The notes under the pieces were generated by a model. The model made no database searches. It worked only from the letters and a program-made list of their open reading frames with translations, and was not told the origin of the DNA. A stretch of DNA of 64,000 bases. Origin: Streptomyces sp. Alt3. GTDB taxonomy: Bacteria > Actinomycetota > Actinomycetes > Streptomycetales > Streptomycetaceae. The stretch spans positions 310,001 to 374,000 of the forward strand of contig NZ_CP120983.1 of NCBI RefSeq assembly GCF_030719215.1. Reading direction: 5' to 3'. Shown here piece after piece: positions 16,582 through 25,865 of the stretch (positions within the stretch are counted from its first letter, which is position 1; each line of letters begins with the position of its first letter). A program made the translations under genes and the position numbers.

Positions 16582-17183
16582 ACGGAAAGCAGCACCTGGA
16601 CACAGGCGTCCTGGCCACGGGCGGTGTCGGCGTCCCGGCACCACGGGGACGCCGCACGGAAGCCCCGGAGTACCGCGCGAACCTCCCCCGCACCGCTCCC
16701 CCGTCCGGCACCGTGCGATGGGTCGCCGCCACCTGGGACGACCCCGACGCGCTGGTACTGCGTCAGCGGATGGACGCCGAACTGCGGCCCCGTTACGCCC
16801 CCTTCGATGCCCAGCGTGCCGGTCGGCGGCCCGGGCCGCCGACCGCCGCCGAGATCGCCGTCACCTGGCTCGCCTACGAGGGCGCGGCCCCTTTGGCGAC
16901 GGCCTCCCTGAGGCTGCTCAGGCACCGGGACGCCGAGGACCTCTACGAGGTCAAGCGCGTGTATGTGCATGACGAGCACCGCGGGCGCGGCCTCGCCGTA
17001 GCGGCGCTGGACTCCGTCGAGAACAGCGCGCGTGCGCTCGGCGTCTCCCGGCTCTCCCTGCAGACGGGAAAGCTGCAACCGGAGGCCATGGGGCTCTACG
17101 AACGCCAGGGCTGGCACCGGATCCCCTGCTACCCGCCGTACGACGCCGACTCGTTCGGCGTCTGCTACGGCAAACGGCGGTGA
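16578..17183 (+). CDS. GNAT-family N-acetyltransferase
   Basis: This 201-aa protein has a GNAT domain at residues about 90-201, after an N-terminal extension without clear homology. The acetyl-CoA loop is VHDEHRGRGLAVAAL, near residue 130, and the beta5 region includes SRLSLQTGKLQPEAMGLYERQGW. The ATG overlaps the stop of the cysteine-synthase-like gene, so the two are coupled. In Bacillus, GNATs acetylate S-alkylcysteines before an LLM monooxygenase cleaves them. The same trio of enzyme families here suggests a similar salvage route, but this is inference from context. Confidence 0.75.
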   Translation: MNGKQHLDTGVLATGGVGVPAPRGRRTEAPEYRANLPRTAPPSGTVRWVAATWDDPDALVLRQRMDAELRPRYAPFDAQRAGRRPGPPTAAEIAVTWLAYEGAAPLATASLRLLRHRDAEDLYEVKRVYVHDEHRGRGLAVAALDSVENSARALGVSRLSLQTGKLQPEAMGLYERQGWHRIPCYPPYDADSFGVCYGKRR

Positions 17184-17192
17184 GGGAGACCC

Positions 17193-17222
17193 GCCGGGGG
17201 TGGGGGCTCCCCCACCCCCGGC
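17193..17222. terminator. Hairpin terminator between GNAT and permease genes
   Basis: A perfect 14-bp GC-rich inverted repeat (17193-17206 with 17209-17222) with a 2-nt centre begins 10 bp after the GNAT stop. The convergent permease gene ends 29 bp further on, so the hairpin may serve both directions. Confidence 0.75.
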
Positions 17223-17250
17223 ACCGCCGGGCCGGACGTGGCGGCACGTT

Positions 17251-18366
17251 TCAGGACGGGACACCGACGGGGCTCGGTGACGCCTGGGGCTCCGGCTCCT
17301 CCCCGGGTTCGACGAGCTGCTCGCGCACGTAGTTCCAGACCACGGCGATCAGCGCGGCAGCGGGCACGGCGAGGAGGCTGCCGACGATGCCGGCCAGGCT
17401 GCCACCCAACGTCACCGCCAGCAGGACGACCGCGGCGTGCAGGCCGAGCCCCCGGCTCTGGATCATGGGCTGGAACACGTTGCCCTCGAGCTGCTGCACC
17501 ACCACGATGATCGCCAGCACGATCAGCGCGTCGGCCGGTCCGTTCGACACCAGGGCGATGAGGACGGCGACGAAGCCTGCGAACAGCGCGCCCACGATCG
17601 GCACGAACGCGGAGACGAACGTCAGCACGGCCAGGGGCAGCACCAGAGGCACTCCGACGATCCAGAGGCCGAGACCGATGAGGACGGCGTCGAGCAGGCC
17701 GACGTAGGCCTGGGACCGCACGAACTCACCGAGGGTGTCCCAGCCACGCGCCGCCACGGTGGGAACATCGGTGGCGAGCCGGCCGGGCAGCTGACGCGCG
17801 AGCCACGGCAGGAAGCGGGGGCCGTCCTTGAGCATGAAGAACATGAGGAAGACCGCCAGGACGGCGGTGACCACACCGTTGACCACCGTGCTCACACCGG
17901 TGACGACCGTCGTGACCATGCTGCCGATGCTGTCCTGGACGCGGGCGGTCGCAGAGTCGAACGCGCCGGTGATCTGATCGTCACCGATGTTGAGAGGCGG
18001 CCCGGAGGCCCATTCGCGCAGCCGCTGGATGCCTTCGACCACTCCGTCGGCCAGTTCTCCGGACTGGGAGGCCACCGGCACCGCGATCAACGCGGCCGCT
18101 CCCCCGGCCACCAGGAGGAACAGCACCGTCACCGTGGAAGCGGCGAGCGCCGGTGGCCATCCGCGTCGGCGCAGGACTCGCGTCAGTGGCCAGGTCAGAG
18201 TCGTGAGCAGCAGGCCGACCACGAGTGGCCAGACGACCGACCACATGCGCCCCAGCAACCACACCGCCACTGCGGTCATGACAAGGACCAGGAGCAACTC
18301 GCCTGATACGCGTGCCGAAACGCGGAGGGCCGCGCGGGTCTTGGTGGAGCTCATCGTGACTGACAT
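17251..18366 (-). CDS. AI-2E family transporter / PerM-like permease
   Basis: This 371-aa integral membrane protein has seven to eight hydrophobic segments. It shows the family's KDGPRFLPWLARQLP loop after the central helices, and SAFVPIVGALFAGFVAVL with QQLEGNVFQPMIQSRGLGLH near the C terminus. AI-2E proteins are thought to export small molecules or act as Na+/H+ antiporters; the cargo is unknown. The frame extends upstream, but the ATG at 18366 (MSVTMSSTK) is preferred, with the ATG at 18354 as alternative. The gene stands alone. The interval 18367-18678 before the Nudix gene holds no further gene that I can support. Confidence 0.82.
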   Translation of the reverse strand: MSVTMSSTKTRAALRVSARVSGELLLVLVMTAVAVWLLGRMWSVVWPLVVGLLLTTLTWPLTRVLRRRGWPPALAASTVTVLFLLVAGGAAALIAVPVASQSGELADGVVEGIQRLREWASGPPLNIGDDQITGAFDSATARVQDSIGSMVTTVVTGVSTVVNGVVTAVLAVFLMFFMLKDGPRFLPWLARQLPGRLATDVPTVAARGWDTLGEFVRSQAYVGLLDAVLIGLGLWIVGVPLVLPLAVLTFVSAFVPIVGALFAGFVAVLIALVSNGPADALIVLAIIVVVQQLEGNVFQPMIQSRGLGLHAAVVLLAVTLGGSLAGIVGSLLAVPAAALIAVVWNYVREQLVEPGEEPEPQASPSPVGVPS

Positions 18367-18678
18367 GCGATTCACCCTATTGGCCCGCGGCCCCGCTTCT
18401 GACCTCTCGCTACCGGACCGACACACGAAGGAAGCCGGCCTGCACCGGGACGACGTCGAACGGCCCCAAGCCCATGGCCCGAAGTGACCGTCCGAAGGAT
18501 GAAATCGACCGAAACCGGCCCGCGCCTCCTGGCAGCGCGGGAAGCTGGCTCCGCACCCATCCCGATCCCCTGACCGGCACTCGGCTTCCAGGCCGCCGCA
18601 CGTCCCTGCCCGGGCGACCGTGTCCGTCCGCCCCGTCCTCCCGCATCACGCCAGCCCGTTCCGCGCTGAGGAGCACGC

Positions 18679-19632
18679 ATGACCCGTACCGAAACGACGA
18701 CCACCGCGTCCCACGAGCCCACCGACGGACTCCCCGGCACCGCCGCCCTCCTCGTCGACGACGCGGGCCGCTACCTGCTGCACCTGCGTGATGCGAACAA
18801 GCCGATCTGGGCGCCCGGCCAGTGGGCCTTCCCGGGCGGGAACACCGAGCCGGGCGAGACGTGCGACCAGGCCATGGCGCGTGAACTGTACGAGGAGACC
18901 CGCCTCTCCGTTCCCGGTCTTGCCCCCTTCGTCATGCTCGAAACCCTCGATGCGGCGGACACCCTGACGAACCGCGTCCTGGTGTACCTGGGCACGCTGA
19001 ACCGCCCCGCCCACGAGATCCCGCTCCACGAAGGAATCGAGCTGCGCTGGACGCACGCAGCCGAGACAGTGCACATGGCCATGGAACCTGGCACCGCCGC
19101 CGCCATCCAGGAACACCTGAGGCACCCGCACCCCCGCCCCGACACCGACGGCCGGCCACCCACCGTGCGCATCCCGGCCGTCCGGGAGCCGCGGGAGCGC
19201 AGCATCGTCGGGGCTCACCTCTATCTGGAACGCGACGGCGCGGTCCTGCTCGGCAGACGCCACCCCGACAGCGTCTTCGCTCCCTCGACCTGGCACCTGC
19301 CTGCCGGCCACCGCGAGGCGGACGAGTCCGCTCTGGCCTGTGTGGTCCGCGAGACGGCCGAGGAGACCGGCATCGTCATCGCGGAGAGCGACCTCTCGCT
19401 CGTCCACACCCTCGATCTGCGGCACCCCGGCAGCCCGGTCTCGCGCGTGCAGCTGTTCTTCGCCGCTTCGCGCTGGCACGGCGAACCCCGGGTCCTGGAA
19501 CCCGACCGGTGCACCGAGTGGAGGTGGTGGCCCCTCCAGGCCCTCCCAGAGCCTCTCGTCGCATACGCGGCCACCGCGCTCACCGCCATCGCCCGCGGCG
19601 AGTCGTACGCGCGCACGGGCTGGCCGTCATGA
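18679..19632 (+). CDS. Protein with two Nudix hydrolase domains
   Basis: This 317-aa protein carries two complete Nudix domains. The first Nudix box (residues 53-75) reads GGNTEPGETCDQAMARELYEET, with Arg in place of the usual following Gly. The second (210-232) is canonical, ending RETAEETGI. Nudix enzymes hydrolyse nucleoside diphosphates linked to other groups, often for house-cleaning of oxidised nucleotides. Tandem fusion is unusual and may reflect two substrates or one degenerate domain. The ATG at 18679 follows GAGGAGC. Confidence 0.8.
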   Translation: MTRTETTTTASHEPTDGLPGTAALLVDDAGRYLLHLRDANKPIWAPGQWAFPGGNTEPGETCDQAMARELYEETRLSVPGLAPFVMLETLDAADTLTNRVLVYLGTLNRPAHEIPLHEGIELRWTHAAETVHMAMEPGTAAAIQEHLRHPHPRPDTDGRPPTVRIPAVREPRERSIVGAHLYLERDGAVLLGRRHPDSVFAPSTWHLPAGHREADESALACVVRETAEETGIVIAESDLSLVHTLDLRHPGSPVSRVQLFFAASRWHGEPRVLEPDRCTEWRWWPLQALPEPLVAYAATALTAIARGESYARTGWPS

Positions 19633-20090
19633 GCCCGGCCCGGACGAAGGACCCGACGCACAACACCGCCTTCCCGCGGTCCACGCGGCGGGACTTCCGT
19701 CTCCCGTCCGGCGGAACGGAGCACTGGTGACGTCGCAGAAACCGAACGTACAGACATGGACCCTCTACGGACAGCGGCAACTGGACCATGGCTATCTGCC
19801 AGGCCCGGCGCCAGGTGGATCCGGGCTGACCGACGGGGTGAGGGACGCGTGGGGAATCACCGTCCGGCGGGAGGGGGCGCTTCCCACCAACAGCGCAAAG
19901 TGCCCCCTCACGCTCCCGGAGGCCCCGCGAGGAGATCAGGCACGTCGTCCGGCCCGCGGTGCCGGTCTGCGGCGCGTCGCTCCCACGAAATCCCCTTCAC
20001 CCTGATATGCGGCTTTCGGAAAGCCGTCCTAGCCTGACCGGGATCGCTCAGGCAGAAGACGGCCGGTCAGCCGGCGGAGGGTGAGCTTCC
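19633..20090. other. Intergenic region before the glycerol operon
   Basis: This 458-bp stretch contains no convincing gene. A frame from the GTG near 19727 (about 92 codons) has a weak start and no family features. Its right part should contain the glp promoter, and a 17-bp palindrome lies at 20010-20026. Confidence 0.5.
20010..20026. promoter_or_regulatory. Candidate operator of the glycerol operon
   Basis: CGGCTTTCGGAAAGCCG is an inverted repeat with 7-bp arms and a 3-bp centre, 64 bp before the facilitator start. Position and symmetry suit a repressor such as the IclR-type GylR of Streptomyces, but I do not know that regulator's consensus well enough to assign it. Confidence 0.45.
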
Positions 20091-20936
20091 ATGGCGAAAC
20101 GGAGTACACGATCCGGGTTGCTCGGCGAATTGTCCGCCGAGTTCGCGGGCACGATGATTCTCATTCTTTTCGGCTGCGGCGTGGTGGCCCAGGTAGCGGC
20201 GGGCGGAGCTCTGACGGATCCGCCCGGCGGTCTCGGGGACCACGACAGCATCGCCTGGGCGTGGGGGCTCGGTGTCACCCTGGGCGTCTACGTGGCGGCA
20301 CGGCTGAGTGGCGCCCACCTCAACCCAGCGGTGACCCTGGCGCTCGCCGCGTTCCGGGGCTTCCCGTGGAGCAAGGTGGCGCCCTATGCCCTGGCCCAGA
20401 CGGCCGGCGCGTTCGTGGCCGCCCTTCTCGTCCGTTGGAACTACACCGAGGCGCTGGCGAAGGCCGACCCCGGACACACCGTCAAGACGCAGACGGTGTT
20501 CTCCACGCTCCCGGCCAACGGCAATCCCGCTCTGCCGGTCCACGAGTGGGGTGCGTTCCGCGACCAGGTCATCGGCACCGCCATCCTGCTGCTGCTGATC
20601 ATGGCCATCACCGACATGCTGAACACGCCGCCGGGCGCGAACCTGGCCCCGTTCGTCATCGGGCTGGTCGTGGTGGCGATCGGCATGGCGTGGGGAACCA
20701 ACGCGGGTTACGCGATCAACCCGGCCCGGGACTTCGGCCCCAGGCTGGCGAGCTTCATCACCGGATACAACGGAGCCTGGCGAGATCAGTACGGGAACCT
20801 CTACTTCTGGGTCCCGATCATCGGGCCTCTCGTCGGCGGCCTGCTCGGCGCCGGACTGTACAAGGCATTCGTCGGGCGGTTCCTGCCGTCCGCGGAGCCC
20901 GAGCCACCGGGACGCGTCCCGGCACCCGAGGACTGA
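20091..20936 (+). CDS. glpF: Glycerol facilitator / aquaglyceroporin (MIP family)
   Basis: This is a 281-aa channel protein with six predicted membrane helices and the two NPA motifs of the MIP family: SGAHLNPAVT (NPA at 78-80) and GYAINPARDFGPR (210-212). Asp214 after the second NPA (NPARD) is typical of glycerol-conducting rather than water-only channels. The protein should let glycerol diffuse into the cell for phosphorylation by the kinase encoded 27 bp downstream. The start is well supported by a GGAGG site. The C-terminal tail is Pro-rich and variable. Confidence 0.9.
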   Translation: MAKRSTRSGLLGELSAEFAGTMILILFGCGVVAQVAAGGALTDPPGGLGDHDSIAWAWGLGVTLGVYVAARLSGAHLNPAVTLALAAFRGFPWSKVAPYALAQTAGAFVAALLVRWNYTEALAKADPGHTVKTQTVFSTLPANGNPALPVHEWGAFRDQVIGTAILLLLIMAITDMLNTPPGANLAPFVIGLVVVAIGMAWGTNAGYAINPARDFGPRLASFITGYNGAWRDQYGNLYFWVPIIGPLVGGLLGAGLYKAFVGRFLPSAEPEPPGRVPAPED

Positions 20937-20963
20937 CCGCACCGGCCGGAGAGGTGGTACATC

Positions 20964-22481
20964 ATGGCGGACTTCATCGGCGCGGTGGACCAAGGGACCA
21001 CCAGCACACGATTCATGATCTTCGACCATGGCGGCAACGAGGTCGCCAAGCACCAACTGGAGCACGCCCAGATCCTCCCGCGCTCGGGCTGGGTGGAACA
21101 CGACCCGGTGGAGATCTGGGAGCGCACGAACTCCGTGATGCAGAACGCCCTGCGGTTCGGCGGCATCGCGCCGGGCGACCTGGCGGCGATCGGGATCACC
21201 AACCAGCGTGAGACCACGGTGGTCTGGGACCCGCGCAACGGGCGCCCGTACTACAACGCCATCGTGTGGCAGGACACCCGTACGGACGTCATCGCCGCGG
21301 AACTCGAACGGTCGGGCCGTGGCGACGTCATCCGCCGCAAGGCGGGTCTCCCCCCGGCGACCTACTTCTCCGCGGGCAAGATCCAGTGGATCCTGGAGAA
21401 CGTCGACGGCGTACGGGAAGCCGCCGAGGCCGGTCACGCGATCTTCGGCAACACGGACGCCTGGGTCCTGTGGAATCTGACCGGGGGGCCGGACGGAGGC
21501 ATCCACGCCACCGACGTGACCAACGCCAGCCGCACCATGCTGATGGACCTGGAGACCCTCGACTGGGACGAGGAACTGCTGGGCTTCTTCGACATCCCCC
21601 GGTCGATGCTGCCCACCATCAACCCCTCCTCCCACCCGGAGGCCTACGGAACCACCCGCACCTCACGGCCGCTCCGCGCGGCCATCCCCATCGGCGGGGT
21701 CCTGGGCGACCAGCAGGCGGCCACCGTCGGACAGGTCTGTTTCTCTCCCGGCGAGGCCAAGAACACCTACGGGACCGGCAACTTCCTGGTGCTCAACACG
21801 GGGACCGAACTGGTCCGCTCCCAGCACGGGCTCCTCACCACGGTGGCGTACCAGTTCGGCGACTCCCCGGTGGTGTACGCGCTGGAGGGCTCGATCGCCG
21901 TGACCGGATCCGCCGTGCAGTGGCTGCGGGACCAGATGAAGATCATCAAGACCGCGGCGGAGAGCGAGGTGCTCGCCCGTTCGGTCGACGACAACGGCGG
22001 CATGTACTTCGTCCCCGCGTTCTCCGGTCTGTTCGCCCCCTACTGGCGCTCCGACGCCCGGGGCGCGATCGTCGGCCTCGCCAGGTACAACGACAACGCC
22101 CACCTGGCGCGGGCGACCCTCGAGTCCATCTGCTACCAGAGCCGCGACGTCGTCGAAGCCATGGAGCAGGACTCCGGCGTCCACCTCGACGTGCTGAAGG
22201 TCGACGGTGGCGTCACCGCCAACGATCTGTGCATGCAGATCCAGGCAGACGTCCTCGGTGTCCCGGTCAGCCGTCCGGTCGTCGCGGAGACCACCGCGCT
22301 CGGCGCAGCCTACGCCGCGGGGCTGGCGACGGGATTCTGGCAGAACACCGACGAACTGCGCGCCCAGTGGCACGAGTCCGAGCGGTGGGCGCCCCAGTGG
22401 TCCGAAGATCAGCGTGCGGAAGGTTACGCGGGCTGGAAGAAGGCCGTGGAACGCACCCTCGACTGGGTGAAGGTCCCGTAG
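20964..22481 (+). CDS. glpK: Glycerol kinase
   Basis: This 505-aa FGGY-family kinase phosphorylates glycerol to sn-glycerol 3-phosphate. Family hallmarks are visible: the N-terminal phosphate-binding [13 protein letters not shown], the [12 protein letters not shown] segment, ADP-site GDQQAA and YGTGNF, and the C-terminal [18 protein letters not shown]. The length is normal. It is coupled to the facilitator gene in one operon. No glycerol-3-phosphate dehydrogenase follows, so oxidation must be encoded elsewhere. A strong terminator lies 19 bp downstream. Confidence 0.95.
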   Translation: MADFIGAVDQGTTSTRFMIFDHGGNEVAKHQLEHAQILPRSGWVEHDPVEIWERTNSVMQNALRFGGIAPGDLAAIGITNQRETTVVWDPRNGRPYYNAIVWQDTRTDVIAAELERSGRGDVIRRKAGLPPATYFSAGKIQWILENVDGVREAAEAGHAIFGNTDAWVLWNLTGGPDGGIHATDVTNASRTMLMDLETLDWDEELLGFFDIPRSMLPTINPSSHPEAYGTTRTSRPLRAAIPIGGVLGDQQAATVGQVCFSPGEAKNTYGTGNFLVLNTGTELVRSQHGLLTTVAYQFGDSPVVYALEGSIAVTGSAVQWLRDQMKIIKTAAESEVLARSVDDNGGMYFVPAFSGLFAPYWRSDARGAIVGLARYNDNAHLARATLESICYQSRDVVEAMEQDSGVHLDVLKVDGGVTANDLCMQIQADVLGVPVSRPVVAETTALGAAYAAGLATGFWQNTDELRAQWHESERWAPQWSEDQRAEGYAGWKKAVERTLDWVKVP

Positions 22482-22500
22482 GGCCCCCTGGTCGTACAGG

Positions 22501-22541
22501 GCCGGGGACGGTGACCGTTTCAGGTGGTCGCCGTCCCCGGC
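22501..22541. terminator. Hairpin terminator after glycerol kinase
   Basis: A 16-bp stem (22501-22516 with 22526-22541) containing one G-U pair closes a 9-nt loop. It separates the glycerol operon from the convergent cobalamin-transport operon, which ends at 22585. Confidence 0.8.
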
Positions 22542-22584
22542 TCTCATGTGCCCCGTGGCAGGCCGAAGCGTGTTCCCGGGCGGT

Positions 22585-23616
22585 TCAGGAGCTGAGGTCC
22601 CGGAGTTCAGCGGCCAGGGAGCGGATGGCTGCGGGGTTACGCGGACTTTCGACGAGGTCCACGTAGTCGAGGACGACGATCCGGTCGTTCCTGACGGCCG
22701 AGACGTTCGCGAGGGGCTTGTACGACATGAGGAACTTCCGCTTCTGCTCGGCGGTGGTGTCCCCGTAGTTGTTGATCACGATGACTTCGGGATCGCGGGC
22801 GACGACCGTCTCCCAGCCCACGGTGGTCCAGCTGTCCTCGAGGTCCTTCATGATGTGGTCGCCGCCGGCCTTGGTGATGATGTCGTGCGGTCCGGCGAAG
22901 GCACCCGAGGTGAAGGGCTTGTCCTGCCCGTCGTCGTAGAGGAAGACGCGTGGCCGGTCGGCCCCCTTCGCGGCCTTCGCCTGGGCCTCGGCCACCTCTT
23001 TCCGGAAGGACGTGATGAGGCCTTCCGCTCTGTCCTCGACGTCGAACACCGTGCCCAGGTTCCGCAGGTCGGTGTAGAGCGCGTCGAGCGGTGACATCAC
23101 CCCGCGTGCTTTGCCCTGTCCGTTGCGGCACGACTCGCTGAGCACGTACGAGTCGATGCCCACACGCCCCAACTCGGCGGGGGTGAAGCCGTCGCCCTCG
23201 TTGAACCCGTAGTTCCAGCCCGCGAATACCAGGTCGGCGCGGGCGTCCAGGACCAGTTCCTTGTTGATCTGCTCCTTCGACAGCCACTCGGTCTTCGTGT
23301 AGCCGTCCTTCCATGGCACGGACGTGAGGTCTCCCTTGTCGTCGGGCATCACGTATCCCGCCATGTGGTCCTCGAGTCCGAGGGCGAACATGATCTCGGT
23401 GATGCCGACGTCGTTGGTCACCACACGTCGGGGGGCCCGTTCGAACGTCTTCTTCTCGCCGCAGTTCTCGACGGTCACCGGGTAGCGGCCGCCGCCCGCT
23501 CGGGCGGCGTCGTCCGTTCCTTCCCGCGCGGTGACCTCCGCCCCGCAACCGGTCAGGGCGAGCACGGTGAAGGCGACGGCGAGCGCGGCGGGGCGCACAG
23601 GGCGGGGCATGGGCAT
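22585..23616 (-). CDS. Substrate-binding lipoprotein of a probable cobalamin (BtuF-type) ABC transporter
   Basis: This is a 343-aa binding protein of the FecB/BtuF fold with a signal peptide and lipobox at Cys24 (VLALTGC). Family features include RRVVTNDVGITEIMFALGLE and the C-terminal WETVVARDPEVIVINNYGD. On sequence alone it would be called an iron-siderophore binding protein. It is the third gene of an operon headed by a cobalamin riboswitch, so vitamin B12 or a precursor is the likelier ligand. It begins 32 bp after the ATPase stop. Confidence 0.75.
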   Translation of the reverse strand: MPMPRPVRPAALAVAFTVLALTGCGAEVTAREGTDDAARAGGGRYPVTVENCGEKKTFERAPRRVVTNDVGITEIMFALGLEDHMAGYVMPDDKGDLTSVPWKDGYTKTEWLSKEQINKELVLDARADLVFAGWNYGFNEGDGFTPAELGRVGIDSYVLSESCRNGQGKARGVMSPLDALYTDLRNLGTVFDVEDRAEGLITSFRKEVAEAQAKAAKGADRPRVFLYDDGQDKPFTSGAFAGPHDIITKAGGDHIMKDLEDSWTTVGWETVVARDPEVIVINNYGDTTAEQKRKFLMSYKPLANVSAVRNDRIVVLDYVDLVESPRNPAAIRSLAAELRDLSS

Positions 23617-23648
23617 GTGACTCCTTGCGGGCAGGTGAGCGGGCGGGG

Positions 23649-24421
<773 letters not shown>

Positions 24422-24422
<1 letters not shown>

Positions 24423-25531
24423 CACACGCCTCCGAAGGTGTAGGTCCGGCGGCGCATGAGCAGGACGAAGCACGGCACACCGACGGCCGCGGTCAGCACA
24501 CCCACCGGAAGTTCGGCGGGCGCGAGGACCACGCGCGAGAGGATGTCCACCCAGACCAGCAGGACGGCACCGGCCAGGGGCGCGACGGCCAGCAGGCGGC
24601 GGTGGTCAGCACCGATCAGCATCCGTGCGGCATGGGGAACCATCAGGCCCACGAAACCGATCGCTCCGCTGACCGCGACGACCGCCCCGGTGACGGCGGC
24701 GGAGACGAGGAAGAGTTCCTTGCGCAGCCTGCCGGGGTCCACCCCCAGCGCGGCAGCGGTCTCGTCACCCATGGCCAGGGCGTTCAGCCGGCGTGCCGAC
24801 CAGCCGAGGTGGACGAGGCCGCCGAGCACTGCGCCCGCGGCGATCGGCACCGAGGACCAACTGGCCCCGCCCAGGCTGCCGAGCAGCCACATCATCGCCG
24901 ACCGGGCCGCTTCGCCGCGTTCGGCGGCGAACACCATGAACGTGGTGACGGCCGAGAAGCCGTAGTACATCGCGGTGCCGGTCAGCACGAGCCGGAGTGG
25001 TGTCAGGCCCCGGGCGGTCCGGGCGATCGAGTACACGAGCACCATGGCGAGGAGCGCGGACAGGAACGCGGCCGTCGACAGCGCCCAGACCCCGAGGGCC
25101 CCGAACACCCCGAAGATGATTACGGCGTTGGCTCCGACTGCGGCACCCGAGGAGATGCCGAGGACGAACGGGTCGGCGAGGGCGTTGCGGACCATCGCCT
25201 GCACGGCGAGGCCGATGGCCGCCAGTCCTGCCCCGACCACCGCTGCCAGTACGGCGCGTGGAAAGCGGAGTTCCCAGACAATGGTGTACGACGCGACCTC
25301 GTCCGGCGCGATGGCCCCACCGGTCAGCCCGGCCCACAGGCATCGCAGCGCCTCGCCCCAGGAGACCCCGGAGGCCCCGATTCCAGCCCCGCAGGCGAGG
25401 GACAGCGGCAGGGCGACGCACAGACCGACCACGAGCAGCGGCAAGGGGACCCGCCGGGAGACTGCCGCACCTTCCCCTGTGCGGGTGGCACCCGACGGGG
25501 CCACGGGTATTCGTTCACGGGTCCTGGCCAC
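24422..25531 (-). CDS. Permease of the probable cobalamin (BtuC-type) ABC transporter
   Basis: This 369-aa permease of the FecCD/BtuC family has about nine to ten hydrophobic segments, the early VQAMVRNALADPFVLGISSG motif, the ATPase-contact LAMGDETAAALGVDPGRLR and the GAIGFVGLMVPHAAR motif. It is a single-length permease, unlike the fused siderophore permease at 3825, so it would act as a homodimer. It is the first gene after the cobalamin riboswitch, about 115 nt downstream of it. Confidence 0.82.
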
Positions 25532-25644
25532 AGCCGGATCGCTTTCGCCTCGGGCCGTGCACCCACGTGTACACAGGAGCGGCTCCGGACGCCAGGCGCC
25601 GTGCGCAGCACCTCTCGCAGTCCACGGCGATTGACAGGAGCTTC

Positions 25645-25750
25645 ACCACCGCGGGTAATCGGGCTCACGGAATCGCAGGTCGCGTTCCGCCTACCGTTGC
25701 GGGTCAGCGCCGGAATTCGACCGGACTTCCCCCACGAGGCGCTTGCAGCT
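25645..25750 (-). promoter_or_regulatory. Cobalamin (adenosylcobalamin) riboswitch
   Basis: Read on the minus strand, this leader contains the conserved cobalamin-aptamer core: GGGGGAAGTCCGGTCGAATT, then CCGGCGCTGACCCGCAACGG, and downstream the B12-box-like GTGAGCCCGATTACCCGC. The order and spacing match the aptamer's P3-P6 core and closing strand. It precedes a FecCD-type transport operon. High cobalamin should fold the RNA to reduce expression, so the operon is probably for cobalamin uptake. Confidence 0.87.
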
Positions 25751-25865
25751 TAGCGGGTGTCGCAGGGCGCCCCGCCGGGGGGAGGTTGCTCGTTCCCAGG
25801 CCGTCCGGCCCCGCGGCGGTCCGCTCGTTCGACTGTCGTGACGGCGTTGTGGATGTCCTTGCGGG

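Noticed and set aside
19727..20005. A 92-codon frame starting MTSQKPNVQTWTLYGQ
   Set aside because: Weak start, no family features and it runs into the glycerol-operon promoter region.
20964..22481. Possible assignment as another FGGY sugar kinase
   Set aside because: The sequence follows glycerol kinase throughout and the gene is coupled to a glycerol facilitator.
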